From: Flavobacterium nackdongense
Lineage (GTDB): Bacteria; Bacteroidota; Bacteroidia; Flavobacteriales; Flavobacteriaceae
Reading direction: 5' to 3'
DNA: 64,000 nt
Assembly: GCF_004355225.1 (NCBI RefSeq)
Contig: NZ_CP037933.1
Location: 558,001-622,000 of the forward strand
Part shown: in pieces, positions 1 to 8,170 of the stretch
How the letters are laid out: the number at the start of each line of letters is the position of its first letter
Position numbering within the stretch: the stretch's first letter is position 1
Made by a program: the position numbers and the translations under genes
Notes under the pieces: model-generated
Database searches by the model: none
What the model was told of the DNA's origin: nothing
Seen by the model: the letters and a program-made list of their open reading frames with translations, nothing else

Positions 1-71
1 CTGTCCAATTGATAATCATTGGGTTCTAAAACCATTGTTCCGTCTCGATCTATAAAAAGTATTTTTTTCAT
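1..71 (-). CDS. hisB: HisB N-terminus, partial (histidinol-phosphatase / imidazoleglycerol-phosphate dehydratase)
   Basis: Only the first 23 codons are in the window; the gene continues past the left edge. The peptide begins MKKILFIDRDGTMV, which carries the HAD-phosphatase nucleophile motif DRDGT typical of the N-terminal histidinol-phosphate phosphatase domain of bifunctional HisB. It follows hisC on the same strand, as expected in a flavobacterial his operon. That it is the bifunctional form is inferred from this N-terminus and its position; the dehydratase part cannot be seen. Confidence 0.85.
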   Translation of the reverse strand, partial: MKKILFIDRDGTMVLEPNDYQLD

Positions 72-119
72 TATATAACTATATTTTTTTATTTGTTTGT
101 GCGTTGAATAAAATTAAAT

Positions 120-629
120 TTATTTCTTTTTATATAATCCAACTGGATAATCTTTTATAAAATCCCAATCAACATCAATTTGTATATGTAATTCTAATTT
201 TTTATCGGAATATTTCGCTTTCAAATCATCAAATATTTTCAAAAAGAAATCAGAGTCTTCTCCAAAAAACCAATAATTTCTTGCTCCTCCATAAGTTTCA
301 ACAAGAAAAATAATACCATTGCTTTCAGATTGAAGTAAGTTTACAATTTCATTATCAAAATCAGAAAGAGATTTGTTATATTCAGATGTTGGTAAACCAT
401 TGTCCTTAACACTATCAAAAGTATGTTCTATATTAATTAATTTTGGATACTTTGATTGATATTTCCAAATATCTTCGTACTTCGGAAGTCTTAAGTATAG
501 AGGAAGTCCTTCATATTCAATTTTAGATGTTAACCATTCCATTTTTTCTGCCGGTTTATTTTGTGCGATCGATATCATTGTAAATATCAAAAACATTAAA
601 GCAAATATTTTTCTGACTTTATTATTCAT
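120..629 (-). CDS. Secreted protein of unknown function (DUF695-like), inside the his operon
   Basis: A 169-residue protein with an N-terminal signal peptide (basic start, hydrophobic run, cleavage probably after SIAQ near residue 23). The body contains aromatic motifs such as ETYGGARNYWFF and LHIQIDVDWDF that remind me of the DUF695 family; this is recognition by eye only. It sits between hisC (21-bp gap) and hisB (48-bp gap) on the same strand, so it is probably cotranscribed with histidine genes. It has no known role in histidine synthesis, and its predicted export argues against one. It may be a passenger gene. Confidence 0.7.
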   Translation of the reverse strand: MNNKVRKIFALMFLIFTMISIAQNKPAEKMEWLTSKIEYEGLPLYLRLPKYEDIWKYQSKYPKLINIEHTFDSVKDNGLPTSEYNKSLSDFDNEIVNLLQSESNGIIFLVETYGGARNYWFFGEDSDFFLKIFDDLKAKYSDKKLELHIQIDVDWDFIKDYPVGLYKKK

Positions 630-650
630 TTCGTTTTTAGAGTTTATCCA

Positions 651-1697
651 TTATATGGTTAATAAAACCTCCATCAACTTCTTATTTTCTTCCTCCGTTC
701 CAATAGTCAAACGCAAAGTGTTTTCACATAAAGGCTGTGTAGTTCGGTTTCGAATAACAATTCCTTTGGCTATCAATTCGTCGTATCTTTTATTGGCATT
801 ATCTACTTTTATCAAGATAAAATTGGCTTCAGTCGGATAGATTTTTTCAACAAATATTACATCAACTAGTACTTTAAGTAATACTTCTCTTTGCGCAATA
901 ATAGAAGCTATTTCAGATTTAATCTTTTCAGGATCACTCAATCTTTCCAAAGCTCTTAATTGTGTCAATTCATTTACATTATACGGTGGTTTGATTTTGT
1001 TTAAAACTGAAATCACCGCAGGAGAACCATAACAAATTCCCAATCGGATTCCTGCCAATCCATACGCTTTAGAAAGGGTTTGCGTAATCACCAAGTTGGG
1101 ATAATCTTCAATTTTAGCCAACCAACTTTCTTTGTCTGAAAAGTCAATGTAAGCTTCGTCAATTACTACCAAACCTTTAAAATTTTGAAGCAATTTCAAC
1201 ACACTTTCATCCGAAAAAGAATTCGCTGTTGGGTTATTTGGTGAACACAAAAAGATGATTTTGGTATTTTCATCAACAGTATCTAATATCTTTTCGACTT
1301 GTGGTTGAAAATCAGTCGAAAGTAGCACCTCCTTGTTTTCGATGTTATTCAAGTTAGCCAAAACACCGTACATTCCGTAAGTTGGCGGCAAAGTGATTAC
1401 GTTATCAATTTTTGGCTCACAAAAAGCTCTGAAAATCAAATCTAGCACTTCATCGCTTCCGTTACCCAATAAAATTTGATTTTTGGTCACATTTTTAAGC
1501 TTCGCCAAAACCGATTTTACATTACTTTGTTGTGGATCAGGATAACGATTTACGCCATTTTGGAACGGATTTTCATTGGCATCCAAGAAAACCATATTGG
1601 CGGTGTCAAAATCCTCAAATTCGTCACGTGCCGAAGAATAAGGCTTCATCGACTTGACGTTTTCACGGACTAAATTATTTATGTTGAAATCTTTCAT
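651..1697 (-). CDS. hisC: Histidinol-phosphate aminotransferase
   Basis: PLP-dependent class I/II aminotransferase that converts imidazole-acetol phosphate to L-histidinol phosphate in histidine biosynthesis. Visible motifs include LDANENPF near the N-terminus, GNGSDEVLDL, CSPNNPT, VIDEAYIDF and TLSKAYGLAGIRLG, whose Lys (residue 210) is the expected PLP-binding lysine. The reading frame is open upstream to 1766, but I start at MKDFNINNLV (1697), which gives the family's usual length of about 348 residues and removes overlap with the upstream ORF ending at 1714. Confidence 0.96.
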   Translation of the reverse strand: MKDFNINNLVRENVKSMKPYSSARDEFEDFDTANMVFLDANENPFQNGVNRYPDPQQSNVKSVLAKLKNVTKNQILLGNGSDEVLDLIFRAFCEPKIDNVITLPPTYGMYGVLANLNNIENKEVLLSTDFQPQVEKILDTVDENTKIIFLCSPNNPTANSFSDESVLKLLQNFKGLVVIDEAYIDFSDKESWLAKIEDYPNLVITQTLSKAYGLAGIRLGICYGSPAVISVLNKIKPPYNVNELTQLRALERLSDPEKIKSEIASIIAQREVLLKVLVDVIFVEKIYPTEANFILIKVDNANKRYDELIAKGIVIRNRTTQPLCENTLRLTIGTEEENKKLMEVLLTI

Positions 1698-1713
1698 TTT
1701 TCTAATTATAATT

Positions 1714-2274
1714 TTATAAACTTGATTTTCTCCATTTGTACAACATTGCTCGTTTACGATTGTCAATATCGTTAATTCTAAACCCCGTTATATCTTCAAT
1801 TCTATAAATTACTAATCCTTCATCTTCACCAAGTTTTCCAACGCAATGAAAGATAAAATCAGTTTCCGAAACTTCAATAATAAAACCTGAAAAATAACTG
1901 GAATTAATTTCCAAACTAGTTATTTTGTCTAAATTACCTTCTAATTGTTTTAGAAGTTCAAATTGCCAATCTTCACTTTCGATAAGCAAAATATTGGTTT
2001 CATCTTCTTTTTCCAATTCATTTGAATAATCTATCACACATTGCATTACTTTTTCGTATTCATCATTAAAATCTACACTTTGAATATCTGAAATTTGAGC
2101 AATAATAATCCCATCTTTTTTACCATATTTAGTGTAATGTTGAATTTTTACTAAATTTTCATTATAGTCAATTACATAACCACACCAAAATCCTTCATCG
2201 TCATTGTACTTCCACAATCCAATAAGCTCTTTGTTTAGTTTTGATCTTTCTAATATTTTATTAAATATACTCAT
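1714..2274 (-). CDS. Uncharacterised cytoplasmic protein with an internal duplication, inside the his operon
   Basis: A 186-residue protein with no signal peptide or membrane segment that I do not recognise. Residues 29-82 and 127-180 align without gaps (about 12 identities in 54, many conservative), sharing the pattern G-[YF]-[VI]-I ... K-x-G-x-x-x-G-[IL]-[IV]-I-x-x-I-x-D-I followed by ND. It therefore looks like two copies of a small beta-rich domain joined by a helical acidic linker. It lies between hisD (gap 29 bp) and hisC (gap 16 bp) on the same strand, so cotranscription with histidine genes is likely. Function is unknown. Confidence 0.75.
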   Translation of the reverse strand: MSIFNKILERSKLNKELIGLWKYNDDEGFWCGYVIDYNENLVKIQHYTKYGKKDGIIIAQISDIQSVDFNDEYEKVMQCVIDYSNELEKEDETNILLIESEDWQFELLKQLEGNLDKITSLEINSSYFSGFIIEVSETDFIFHCVGKLGEDEGLVIYRIEDITGFRINDIDNRKRAMLYKWRKSSL

Positions 2275-2302
2275 CTAATTGATTTATTATATTGATTTAA
2301 TA

Positions 2303-2329
2303 CCTACAAGGTTTTAGAAACCTTGCAGG
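2303..2329. repeat. 27-bp palindromic repeat forming the hisD 3' end
   Basis: CCTACAAGGTTT and AAACCTTGCAGG form a 12-bp inverted repeat with one mismatch around a TAG loop. On the minus strand the repeat encodes the last residues of HisD and its TAG stop (2304-2306). It resembles the short palindromic repeats scattered through flavobacterial genomes. The transcript could fold into a hairpin between hisD and the following ORF; it lacks a long U run, so I do not call it a terminator. Confidence 0.7.
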
Positions 2330-3602
2330 ATTCTAATCGTAATGTAACTGCATTTTTATGAGCTTGCAATCCTTCGGCTGCTGCCATAATTTCAATCGCT
2401 TTACCAATGTTTTGAATCCCTTTTTCGGATATTTTTTGGAAAGTCATCGATTTCATAAAACTATCCAAATTCACGCCCGAATAATTCTTGGCGTAACCAT
2501 TGGTTGGCAAAGTATGATTGGTTCCCGAAGCATAATCTCCGGCACTTTCCGGAGTATAATTCCCAATAAAAACCGATCCTGCATTACCAATATTATTTAT
2601 ATAGAAATCTTCGTCTTTTGTGCAAATAATAAAATGTTCCGGGCCATATTCGTCGATTAAATCCAAAGCAACTTTGTCATTTTCGACAAAAATCAATTTG
2701 GAGTTGGCAATGGCTTTTTCGGCGATGGCTTTTCGGGGTAAAACTTCCATTTGTGAATAAATTTCAAGTTCGACTGCGTCGATCAATTCTTTTGAAGTAG
2801 AAACCAAAATCACCTGACTGTCGGTTCCGTGTTCTGCCTGAGACAATAAATCGGAAGCTATGAAAGCTGGAACTGCAGAATCATCAGCGACAATCAACAA
2901 TTCCGAAGGTCCTGCTGGCATATCTATAGCCACACCAAATCGAGTTGCCAATTGTTTGGCCACGGTCACGAACTGGTTTCCAGGTCCAAATATTTTATAG
3001 ACTTTGGGTATCGACTGAGTGCCAAATGTCATTGCGGCAATGGCTTGAATTCCACCCACTTTCAATATTTTGGTCACACCGCATAAATTGGCGGCGTATA
3101 AAATGGCAGGATTGATGTTTCCGCTTTTGTCTGGTGGCGAACACAAAACAATTTCGTTGCAACCTGCGATATTTGCTGGAACAGCCAACATCAAAACGGT
3201 CGAAAACAAAGGTGCTGTTCCTCCGGGAATGTACAAACCAATTTTTTGAATGGGCCTTTTTTCTTGCCAACAATGCACACCTTCGGTCGTTTCTACTTCC
3301 ACTTTTGCCGTTTTTTGAGCGGAATGAAATTTTTCGATGTTCGATTTCGCCAATTGTATGGCAGATTTCAATTCATCTGGAATAGTGGCAATGGCATGCT
3401 CCATTTCTGAGGCAGAAACTTCAATGTTTTGAAAAGCGACTCCGTCAAATAGTGAAGTATATTTGGCAACAGCCTCATCCCCTTTTTTTTGAACTTCCTT
3501 GAAAATTGCTGTAACAGTAACTTCAATATCATCAATGGTTTGAGTTGGTCTTTTTAGAATTTCCGACCAAGTTTCGGGTTTTGGATTGAATATTTTGTTC
3601 AT
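2304..3602 (-). CDS. hisD: Histidinol dehydrogenase
   Basis: Zinc- and NAD-dependent enzyme that oxidises L-histidinol to L-histidine, the final two steps of the pathway. The 432-residue length matches the family. Visible family motifs include GLYIPGGTAPLFSTVLM, AGPSELLIVADD, SQAEHGTDSQ, GPEHFII and SGTNHTLPT; the E/H of the last three regions are the usual catalytic and metal-binding residues. The last residues (about ESCKVSKTL) are encoded by the palindromic repeat at 2303-2329, so the C-terminus appears to have been extended or replaced by the repeat. Confidence 0.97.
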   Translation of the reverse strand: MNKIFNPKPETWSEILKRPTQTIDDIEVTVTAIFKEVQKKGDEAVAKYTSLFDGVAFQNIEVSASEMEHAIATIPDELKSAIQLAKSNIEKFHSAQKTAKVEVETTEGVHCWQEKRPIQKIGLYIPGGTAPLFSTVLMLAVPANIAGCNEIVLCSPPDKSGNINPAILYAANLCGVTKILKVGGIQAIAAMTFGTQSIPKVYKIFGPGNQFVTVAKQLATRFGVAIDMPAGPSELLIVADDSAVPAFIASDLLSQAEHGTDSQVILVSTSKELIDAVELEIYSQMEVLPRKAIAEKAIANSKLIFVENDKVALDLIDEYGPEHFIICTKDEDFYINNIGNAGSVFIGNYTPESAGDYASGTNHTLPTNGYAKNYSGVNLDSFMKSMTFQKISEKGIQNIGKAIEIMAAAEGLQAHKNAVTLRLESCKVSKTL

Positions 3603-3708
3603 TTTAGCCCCCTAGCCCCCAATGGGGGAATTGCTACAAGAGAGGTTGCTTGTATTTTTAATTCTCAATTTATTTTCTAACTCCCCTTTCGGGGATTGGC
3701 GGGCTAAA
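3603..3708. repeat. Composite inverted repeat between hisG and hisD
   Basis: TTTAGCCC at 3603-3610 pairs with GGGCTAAA at 3701-3708. Inside these are two local GC hairpins, CCCCC-AAT-GGGGG (3616-3628) and CCCC-TTTC-GGGG (3683-3694). The GC-rich stems stand out from the AT-rich surroundings. The right arm contains the TAG stop codon of hisG on the minus strand. This looks like a mobile or REP-type intergenic element in the middle of the his operon; it could alter RNA stability or polarity between hisG and hisD. Confidence 0.75.
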
Positions 3709-4561
3709 GCACCATTTTCTCAATTGGACAAACCAGAATTCCTTCGGCACCAGCCTCTTTTAATTGATCGATAACATCCCAAAAACTGTCTTTGTCGATT
3801 ACGGAATGAACGCTGCTCCAGCCCTCTTCTGCCAATGGCATCACGGTAAGACTTTTTAAAACCGGTAAAATTTTACCAATGGCTTCAATTTTATCATTAG
3901 GAACGTTCATCAAAATGTATTTTGATTTTCGGGCTCTCAAAACCGATTCTATTCGGAATTGAAGTGTATCGATAATCGTTTGAACTTCTGGAGTTACTTT
4001 TGGCGACACAGCTAGTACTGCTTCGCTTTTGAAAATCACTTCTACCTCTTTCAGATTATTTTTGAACAAAGTACTTCCGCTGGAAACAATATCTACGATA
4101 GCATCGGCAAGACCTATGTTTGGAGCAATTTCGACCGAGCCCGAGATTTGGTGAATATCCACCGTCATTCCAAATTTTGCAAAATAATCGATAACCGTGT
4201 TCGGGTATGAAGTGGCAATACGCATTCCTTCTAAATCCTTGATAGAATTGTACTCAAATGTTTTAGGAACCGCTACAGAAACTTTACATTTCGAAAAACC
4301 TAATTTCTGGATTGCCTTAATATTCTTCCCTTTTTCGACTAAAAGGTTATCGCCTACAATGGCAACATCTACCACCCCATCAATTAAATATTGAGGAATA
4401 TCGGAATTTCTAAGGTACAAAACTTCCAAAGGGAAGTTCGTGGCCTCGGCTTTGAGTTGGTCATTCCCGTTATTAATGGAAATGCCACAATCTTTTAGTA
4501 TTTGGATGCTATCTTCGTTTAAGCGTCCTGATTTTTGAATGGCAATTTTTAAAGTACTCAT
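3704..4561 (-). CDS. hisG: ATP phosphoribosyltransferase, long form
   Basis: Catalyses the first and committed step of histidine biosynthesis, joining ATP and PRPP. At 285 residues it is the long form: an N-terminal periplasmic-binding-protein-like catalytic domain, with motifs such as LKIAIQKSGRL, DVAIVGDNLL and the PRPP-binding stretch DAIVDIVSSGSTL, plus a C-terminal regulatory domain of about 75 residues that is expected to bind histidine for feedback inhibition. It is the first structural gene after the hisL attenuator. Its stop codon lies within the inverted repeat at 3603-3708. Confidence 0.97.
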   Translation of the reverse strand: MSTLKIAIQKSGRLNEDSIQILKDCGISINNGNDQLKAEATNFPLEVLYLRNSDIPQYLIDGVVDVAIVGDNLLVEKGKNIKAIQKLGFSKCKVSVAVPKTFEYNSIKDLEGMRIATSYPNTVIDYFAKFGMTVDIHQISGSVEIAPNIGLADAIVDIVSSGSTLFKNNLKEVEVIFKSEAVLAVSPKVTPEVQTIIDTLQFRIESVLRARKSKYILMNVPNDKIEAIGKILPVLKSLTVMPLAEEGWSSVHSVIDKDSFWDVIDQLKEAGAEGILVCPIEKMVL

Positions 4562-4616
4562 TTGTTAGTTTGTTTTTGTTGTTTATAGTTTTGTTTGAGC
4601 ACAACCGATTTAAAAT

Positions 4617-4650
4617 AAAAAACCCGTTTGATATACTCAAACGGGTTTTT
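4617..4650 (-). terminator. His operon attenuator terminator
   Basis: On the minus strand the leader RNA forms a 14-bp stem, AAAAACCCGTTTGA / TCAAACGGGTTTTT, with a 5-base loop (4632-4636), followed by a U-rich run. It lies 26 bp after the stop codon of the His-rich leader peptide and about 55 bp before hisG. That spacing is what a ribosome-mediated attenuator needs: stalling at the His codons would favour an alternative fold and read-through into hisG. Confidence 0.85.
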
Positions 4651-4675
4651 AAATATGATGATTACACGCATACCA

Positions 4676-4735
4676 TTAACACATCGCTTGAGAGCAATAC
4701 TGAAAATGATGGTGATGCAATTGATTTGATAACAT
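4676..4735 (-). CDS. hisL: His leader peptide of the attenuator
   Basis: A 19-codon ORF on the minus strand encoding MLSNQLHHHHFQYCSQAMC then TAA. Four consecutive His codons (CAT CAC CAT CAT, 4706-4717) sit in the middle, just upstream of a strong intrinsic terminator and hisG. Established knowledge: His-rich leader peptides control his operons by ribosome stalling when charged tRNA-His is scarce. A TAnnTTTG promoter lies about 35 bp upstream of the start. The ORF is short, but the His run, terminator and position together make the call strong. Confidence 0.88.
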   Translation of the reverse strand: MLSNQLHHHHFQYCSQAMC

Positions 4736-4768
4736 AATTTTTTATTGAATAATTCTTTTATTCGATTG

Positions 4769-4800
4769 CAAATATAATAGAAAATCTAGTAACAATGCAA
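4769..4800 (-). promoter_or_regulatory. Predicted promoter of the his operon
   Basis: The minus strand reads TATATTTG at 4776-4769, a perfect TAnnTTTG Bacteroidota -7 element. TTG copies lie 16 bp (4795-4793) and 21 bp (4800-4798) upstream as candidate -33 elements. Transcription would start about 25-30 nt before hisL. No transcript data are available. Confidence 0.65.
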
Positions 4801-4832
4801 TTTTTATTTTAACTTTACTTAATTAAATTGTT

Positions 4833-4873
4833 AAAACCACTTGTGGTACTTTGGATACGCACAAGTGGTTTTT
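4833..4873 (-). terminator. Intrinsic terminator after pckA
   Basis: The inverted repeat AAAACCACTTGTG (4833-4845) / CACAAGTGGTTTTT (4860-4873) is followed on the minus strand by a T-rich run. It begins about 19 bp after the pckA stop and separates pckA from the his promoter. Confidence 0.8.
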
Positions 4874-4891
4874 GCATTCTGTTTTGAAAAA

Positions 4892-6526
4892 CTATGCTTC
4901 TACAGCTTCTAAAGTTGGTCCAGCTGCCACTAAACGTTTTCCTTCTTCATTTCCTGTATACTGATCAAAGTATTTGATGTAACGACCTGCTAAATCTTTG
5001 GCTTTATCATCCCAATCTGCTTTGATGGTATAGGTATCTCTTGGATCTAGAATTCCTTCGCTCACGTTTGGTAAAGCGGTTGGGAATGTCAAATTCAAGA
5101 AAGGAATAGTTTTGGTTTCGGCATTATTGATGTCACCGTTGATGATCGCATCAATAATCGCTCTGGTATTTTTCAAAGAAATTCTTTTTCCAGTTCCATT
5201 CCATCCTGTATTCACTAGGTATGCACTAGCTTTATGCTCTTTCATTTTTCCAATTAATGTTTTAGAATACATCGTTGGGTGTAATGTAAGGAAGGCTTCA
5301 CCAAATGCTGGAGAGAACGAAGGTTCTGGAGCAGTAATTCCTCTTTCGGTACCGGCTAATTTAGAAGTATATCCACATAAGAAGTGGTATGCCGCTTGAT
5401 CATCAGTCAAGATAGAAACTGGAGGCAAAACCCCAAATGCATCAGCAGAAAGGTAAATGATTTTGCTAGCGTGTCCAGCTTTTGATGGCAATACAATTTT
5501 GCTAATATGGTGGATTGGGTAAGAAACTCTAGAATTTTCGGTGATTGAATGATCGTAATAATCAATTTCTCCATACTCATCAACGATAACATTTTCTAAT
5601 AAAGCATCTCTTTTGATCGCTCTCCAAATGTCTGGTTCGTTTTGTTCGCTCAAGTCGATAACTTTTGCATAACATCCTCCTTCGTAGTTGAATACTCCAT
5701 TGTCATCCCAACCGTGTTCGTCATCACCAATTAAATATCGTTTTGGATCGGCAGATAAAGTAGTTTTTCCAGTTCCAGAAAGACCAAAGAACACCGCTAC
5801 ATCACCTTTTGGTCCTACGTTAGCAGAACAGTGCATAGAAGCCATACCTTTCAATGGTAAGTAGTAGTTCATCATAGCGAACATCCCTTTTTTCATTTCG
5901 CCACCGTACCAAGTACCTCCAATAATTTGGATTTTTTCAGTAAGATTGAATAAAACGAAGTTTTCTGAATTTAAACCTTGTGCCTCCCAGTTTGGATTTT
6001 TTGCTTTAGATCCATTCATTACGATAAAGTCCGGTTTTCCAAAGTTTTCCAATTCATAAATCGAAGGTCTGATAAACATATTAGTCACAAAGTGAGCTTG
6101 CCAAGCAACTTCCATCACGAAACGAACTTTAAGTCTCGTATCTTCGTTTGTTCCGCAAAATGCATCTACAACATATAATTTTGGAGAAGTAGAAAGTTGC
6201 TCTAATGTAAGCGCTTTCAAATCATCCCAAACTTCTTTAGTCGTTGGGTAGTTCGGAGTGCTAATACCAGATTCTTTATCCCAACAAATTGTGTCTTTAG
6301 TTACATCGTCTTTTACAATATATCTATCTTTAGGAGAACGTCCTGTAAATATACCCGTTTTTACTGCAACACAACCTGTATCGGTCAAAGCTCCTTTTTC
6401 GAAACCTTTTCTTTTATGCGAAACTTCCGCTTGATACAATTCTTCGTAAGTTGGATTGTATGCTACTTCATGATACCCTGTAATCCCTAAATCATGTAAT
6501 TCCTGAATAATTCTAATGTTTTTCAT
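4892..6526 (-). CDS. pckA: Phosphoenolpyruvate carboxykinase (ATP)
   Basis: Gluconeogenic enzyme that converts oxaloacetate and ATP to PEP, ADP and CO2 in the cytoplasm. The 544-residue length fits the ATP-dependent family. Motifs visible: [10 protein letters not shown] near residue 60 (substrate-binding Arg), the P-loop GLSGTGKT at 248-255, and the GDDEHGW kinase-2-like segment that binds Mn2+/Mg2+. It is a single-gene unit with its own terminator. A TAATTTTG element at 6576-6569 on the minus strand is a possible -7 promoter box. Confidence 0.97.
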   Translation of the reverse strand: MKNIRIIQELHDLGITGYHEVAYNPTYEELYQAEVSHKRKGFEKGALTDTGCVAVKTGIFTGRSPKDRYIVKDDVTKDTICWDKESGISTPNYPTTKEVWDDLKALTLEQLSTSPKLYVVDAFCGTNEDTRLKVRFVMEVAWQAHFVTNMFIRPSIYELENFGKPDFIVMNGSKAKNPNWEAQGLNSENFVLFNLTEKIQIIGGTWYGGEMKKGMFAMMNYYLPLKGMASMHCSANVGPKGDVAVFFGLSGTGKTTLSADPKRYLIGDDEHGWDDNGVFNYEGGCYAKVIDLSEQNEPDIWRAIKRDALLENVIVDEYGEIDYYDHSITENSRVSYPIHHISKIVLPSKAGHASKIIYLSADAFGVLPPVSILTDDQAAYHFLCGYTSKLAGTERGITAPEPSFSPAFGEAFLTLHPTMYSKTLIGKMKEHKASAYLVNTGWNGTGKRISLKNTRAIIDAIINGDINNAETKTIPFLNLTFPTALPNVSEGILDPRDTYTIKADWDDKAKDLAGRYIKYFDQYTGNEEGKRLVAAGPTLEAVEA

Positions 6527-6749
6527 AATTCAATTTTTATTATTTGTTTTATTCTCTAAATTCTTTTCCAAAATTAAGAAATTATCATCGAATAAACCTG
6601 ATAATTATCATATTTTTAAAATATCTACGAAAACGTTTTCTGTGTTTTCAGGGCTTCCCGGGGTTTTTTATGATAAATATCATATTTACTGTATTTATAA
6701 TTTGTAACTTTGAAAAAGAAAAAACAAGGGATTTTTTTTACTACTTATT

Positions 6750-8126
6750 ATGATAGAAACACCTCAAAAGTTAATCGAAGATAGAAAAGCGCAAACCGTT
6801 TTGAACTTGCTCACCGAAATTGGAGAAATGATGATTAACAGTGGGGCACATACTGCTAGAATAGTCCGGAATCTAGAGCGTATTGCCATTGGTCTTGGCT
6901 ATAATTGTGAATTAGTATTGACTTATACCGGTATTGTGATATCGGTGTACAAGCAAAATAAGTTTAAAGCTCACACGCTAGCGAAGACCATCAAATCAAA
7001 AGGATTGAATTTTGAAACCATTTCAGAAATCAGTATTTTATCTTGGGATGTATTTGAAAATAAGATTTCAATAGACGAAATTAAATCGAAATTAAAACAA
7101 ATCAAAGCTAGAAAAGTATATACAAATCTTCAATTATACACTTTGGTTCCCCTGGCCAGTGTTGCGCTTTGTATGTTATTTGATGGAGATGCTTTGCAGG
7201 CCTTAATTGTATATTTCTCTACTTTGTTTGGCTTTTTTGTCCGACGTAGCATGATGTTAAAACATTATAATCATAAAGTTGCTTTTTATATTGGAGCAAC
7301 CATTTCAACACTATTTATTCATTTCATTGGGGTGTTTTGCGCTATACAAGTAAAGGAAGCATTGGTTGTTTCGATTTTGTATCTGATTCCTGGCGCTGTA
7401 ATGATCAATTCCTTTATCGATTATTTAGAAGGATATTACGAGTCAGGTACTGCCCGAATCATTTATAGTTTAATGCTCATATTAATGGTGTCCTTTGGTT
7501 TCTTTACCTCGGCAATGATCTTCGATTTGCCGCAAGTCCAAACCTTAAATGTATTTGATTTTTCAGATTTACAAAAACAAATTCGACAACTATTTGAACC
7601 ACAAGGCTTAGCAGTGGAGGTTGCAAAATTTATTTTCGGTGGAATAACCTCCTTAGGATTTGCTTTGATGTTCAATACCCCGAAACGTGCCCTGTGGACG
7701 GTTTTTATCCTAGGCGCCTTTGGGTATTTGTTTAAATTCTTATTGAATGCCGAATTTGATGTAAACCTTACTTTATCTATTTTTATTGCTTCTTGCTTTG
7801 TCGGAATTTCAGGAATGTATTTTGCCCATCGCGCCCACACTCCGCCAATAATTTTTATGATACCAGCCGTGATCAATATGATTCCTGGTTTATTGAGTTA
7901 CGAATTTATGATGGGAATGATCGATTGGATTAGTGGCAAAAATGGGCAAAAACCAGCCGTTGAGGAAGTAATTCAAACTTTGTCCTACGGCATAGTAACC
8001 CTGTTTATTTTATTTGCTTTAGCCTTTGGGGTGGCTTTTCCTGTGGTTGTTTTCAAATCGTATTCTGTGAAAGGGAAAGATCTCAATGTATTGCTCAAAA
8101 AGTTATTTGTGAGAAATAACGAATAA
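6750..8126 (+). CDS. ThrE-type threonine/serine exporter family protein
   Basis: A 458-residue membrane protein that fuses the two ThrE modules: an N-terminal soluble-plus-membrane domain (start near GEMMINSGAHTARIVRNLER, typical of DUF1212) and a C-terminal ThrE_2-like membrane domain (DUF3815), with about ten hydrophobic segments. Family members export threonine and serine using the proton gradient; the actual substrate here is unknown. It is divergent from pckA, and a TAACTTTG element at 6705-6712 is a possible -7 box. The next gene, a second transporter, follows after 44 bp, so the two may be cotranscribed. Confidence 0.85.
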   Translation: MIETPQKLIEDRKAQTVLNLLTEIGEMMINSGAHTARIVRNLERIAIGLGYNCELVLTYTGIVISVYKQNKFKAHTLAKTIKSKGLNFETISEISILSWDVFENKISIDEIKSKLKQIKARKVYTNLQLYTLVPLASVALCMLFDGDALQALIVYFSTLFGFFVRRSMMLKHYNHKVAFYIGATISTLFIHFIGVFCAIQVKEALVVSILYLIPGAVMINSFIDYLEGYYESGTARIIYSLMLILMVSFGFFTSAMIFDLPQVQTLNVFDFSDLQKQIRQLFEPQGLAVEVAKFIFGGITSLGFALMFNTPKRALWTVFILGAFGYLFKFLLNAEFDVNLTLSIFIASCFVGISGMYFAHRAHTPPIIFMIPAVINMIPGLLSYEFMMGMIDWISGKNGQKPAVEEVIQTLSYGIVTLFILFALAFGVAFPVVVFKSYSVKGKDLNVLLKKLFVRNNE

Positions 8127-8170
8127 CTAGTATTTAGTTCACCAAGTATTTAATTTTAAATATATATATA

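Noticed and set aside
2995..3273. A 92-residue frame within hisD, opposite coding logic.
   Set aside because: Low-complexity shadow of hisD, rich in Arg and Cys, without a recognisable product.
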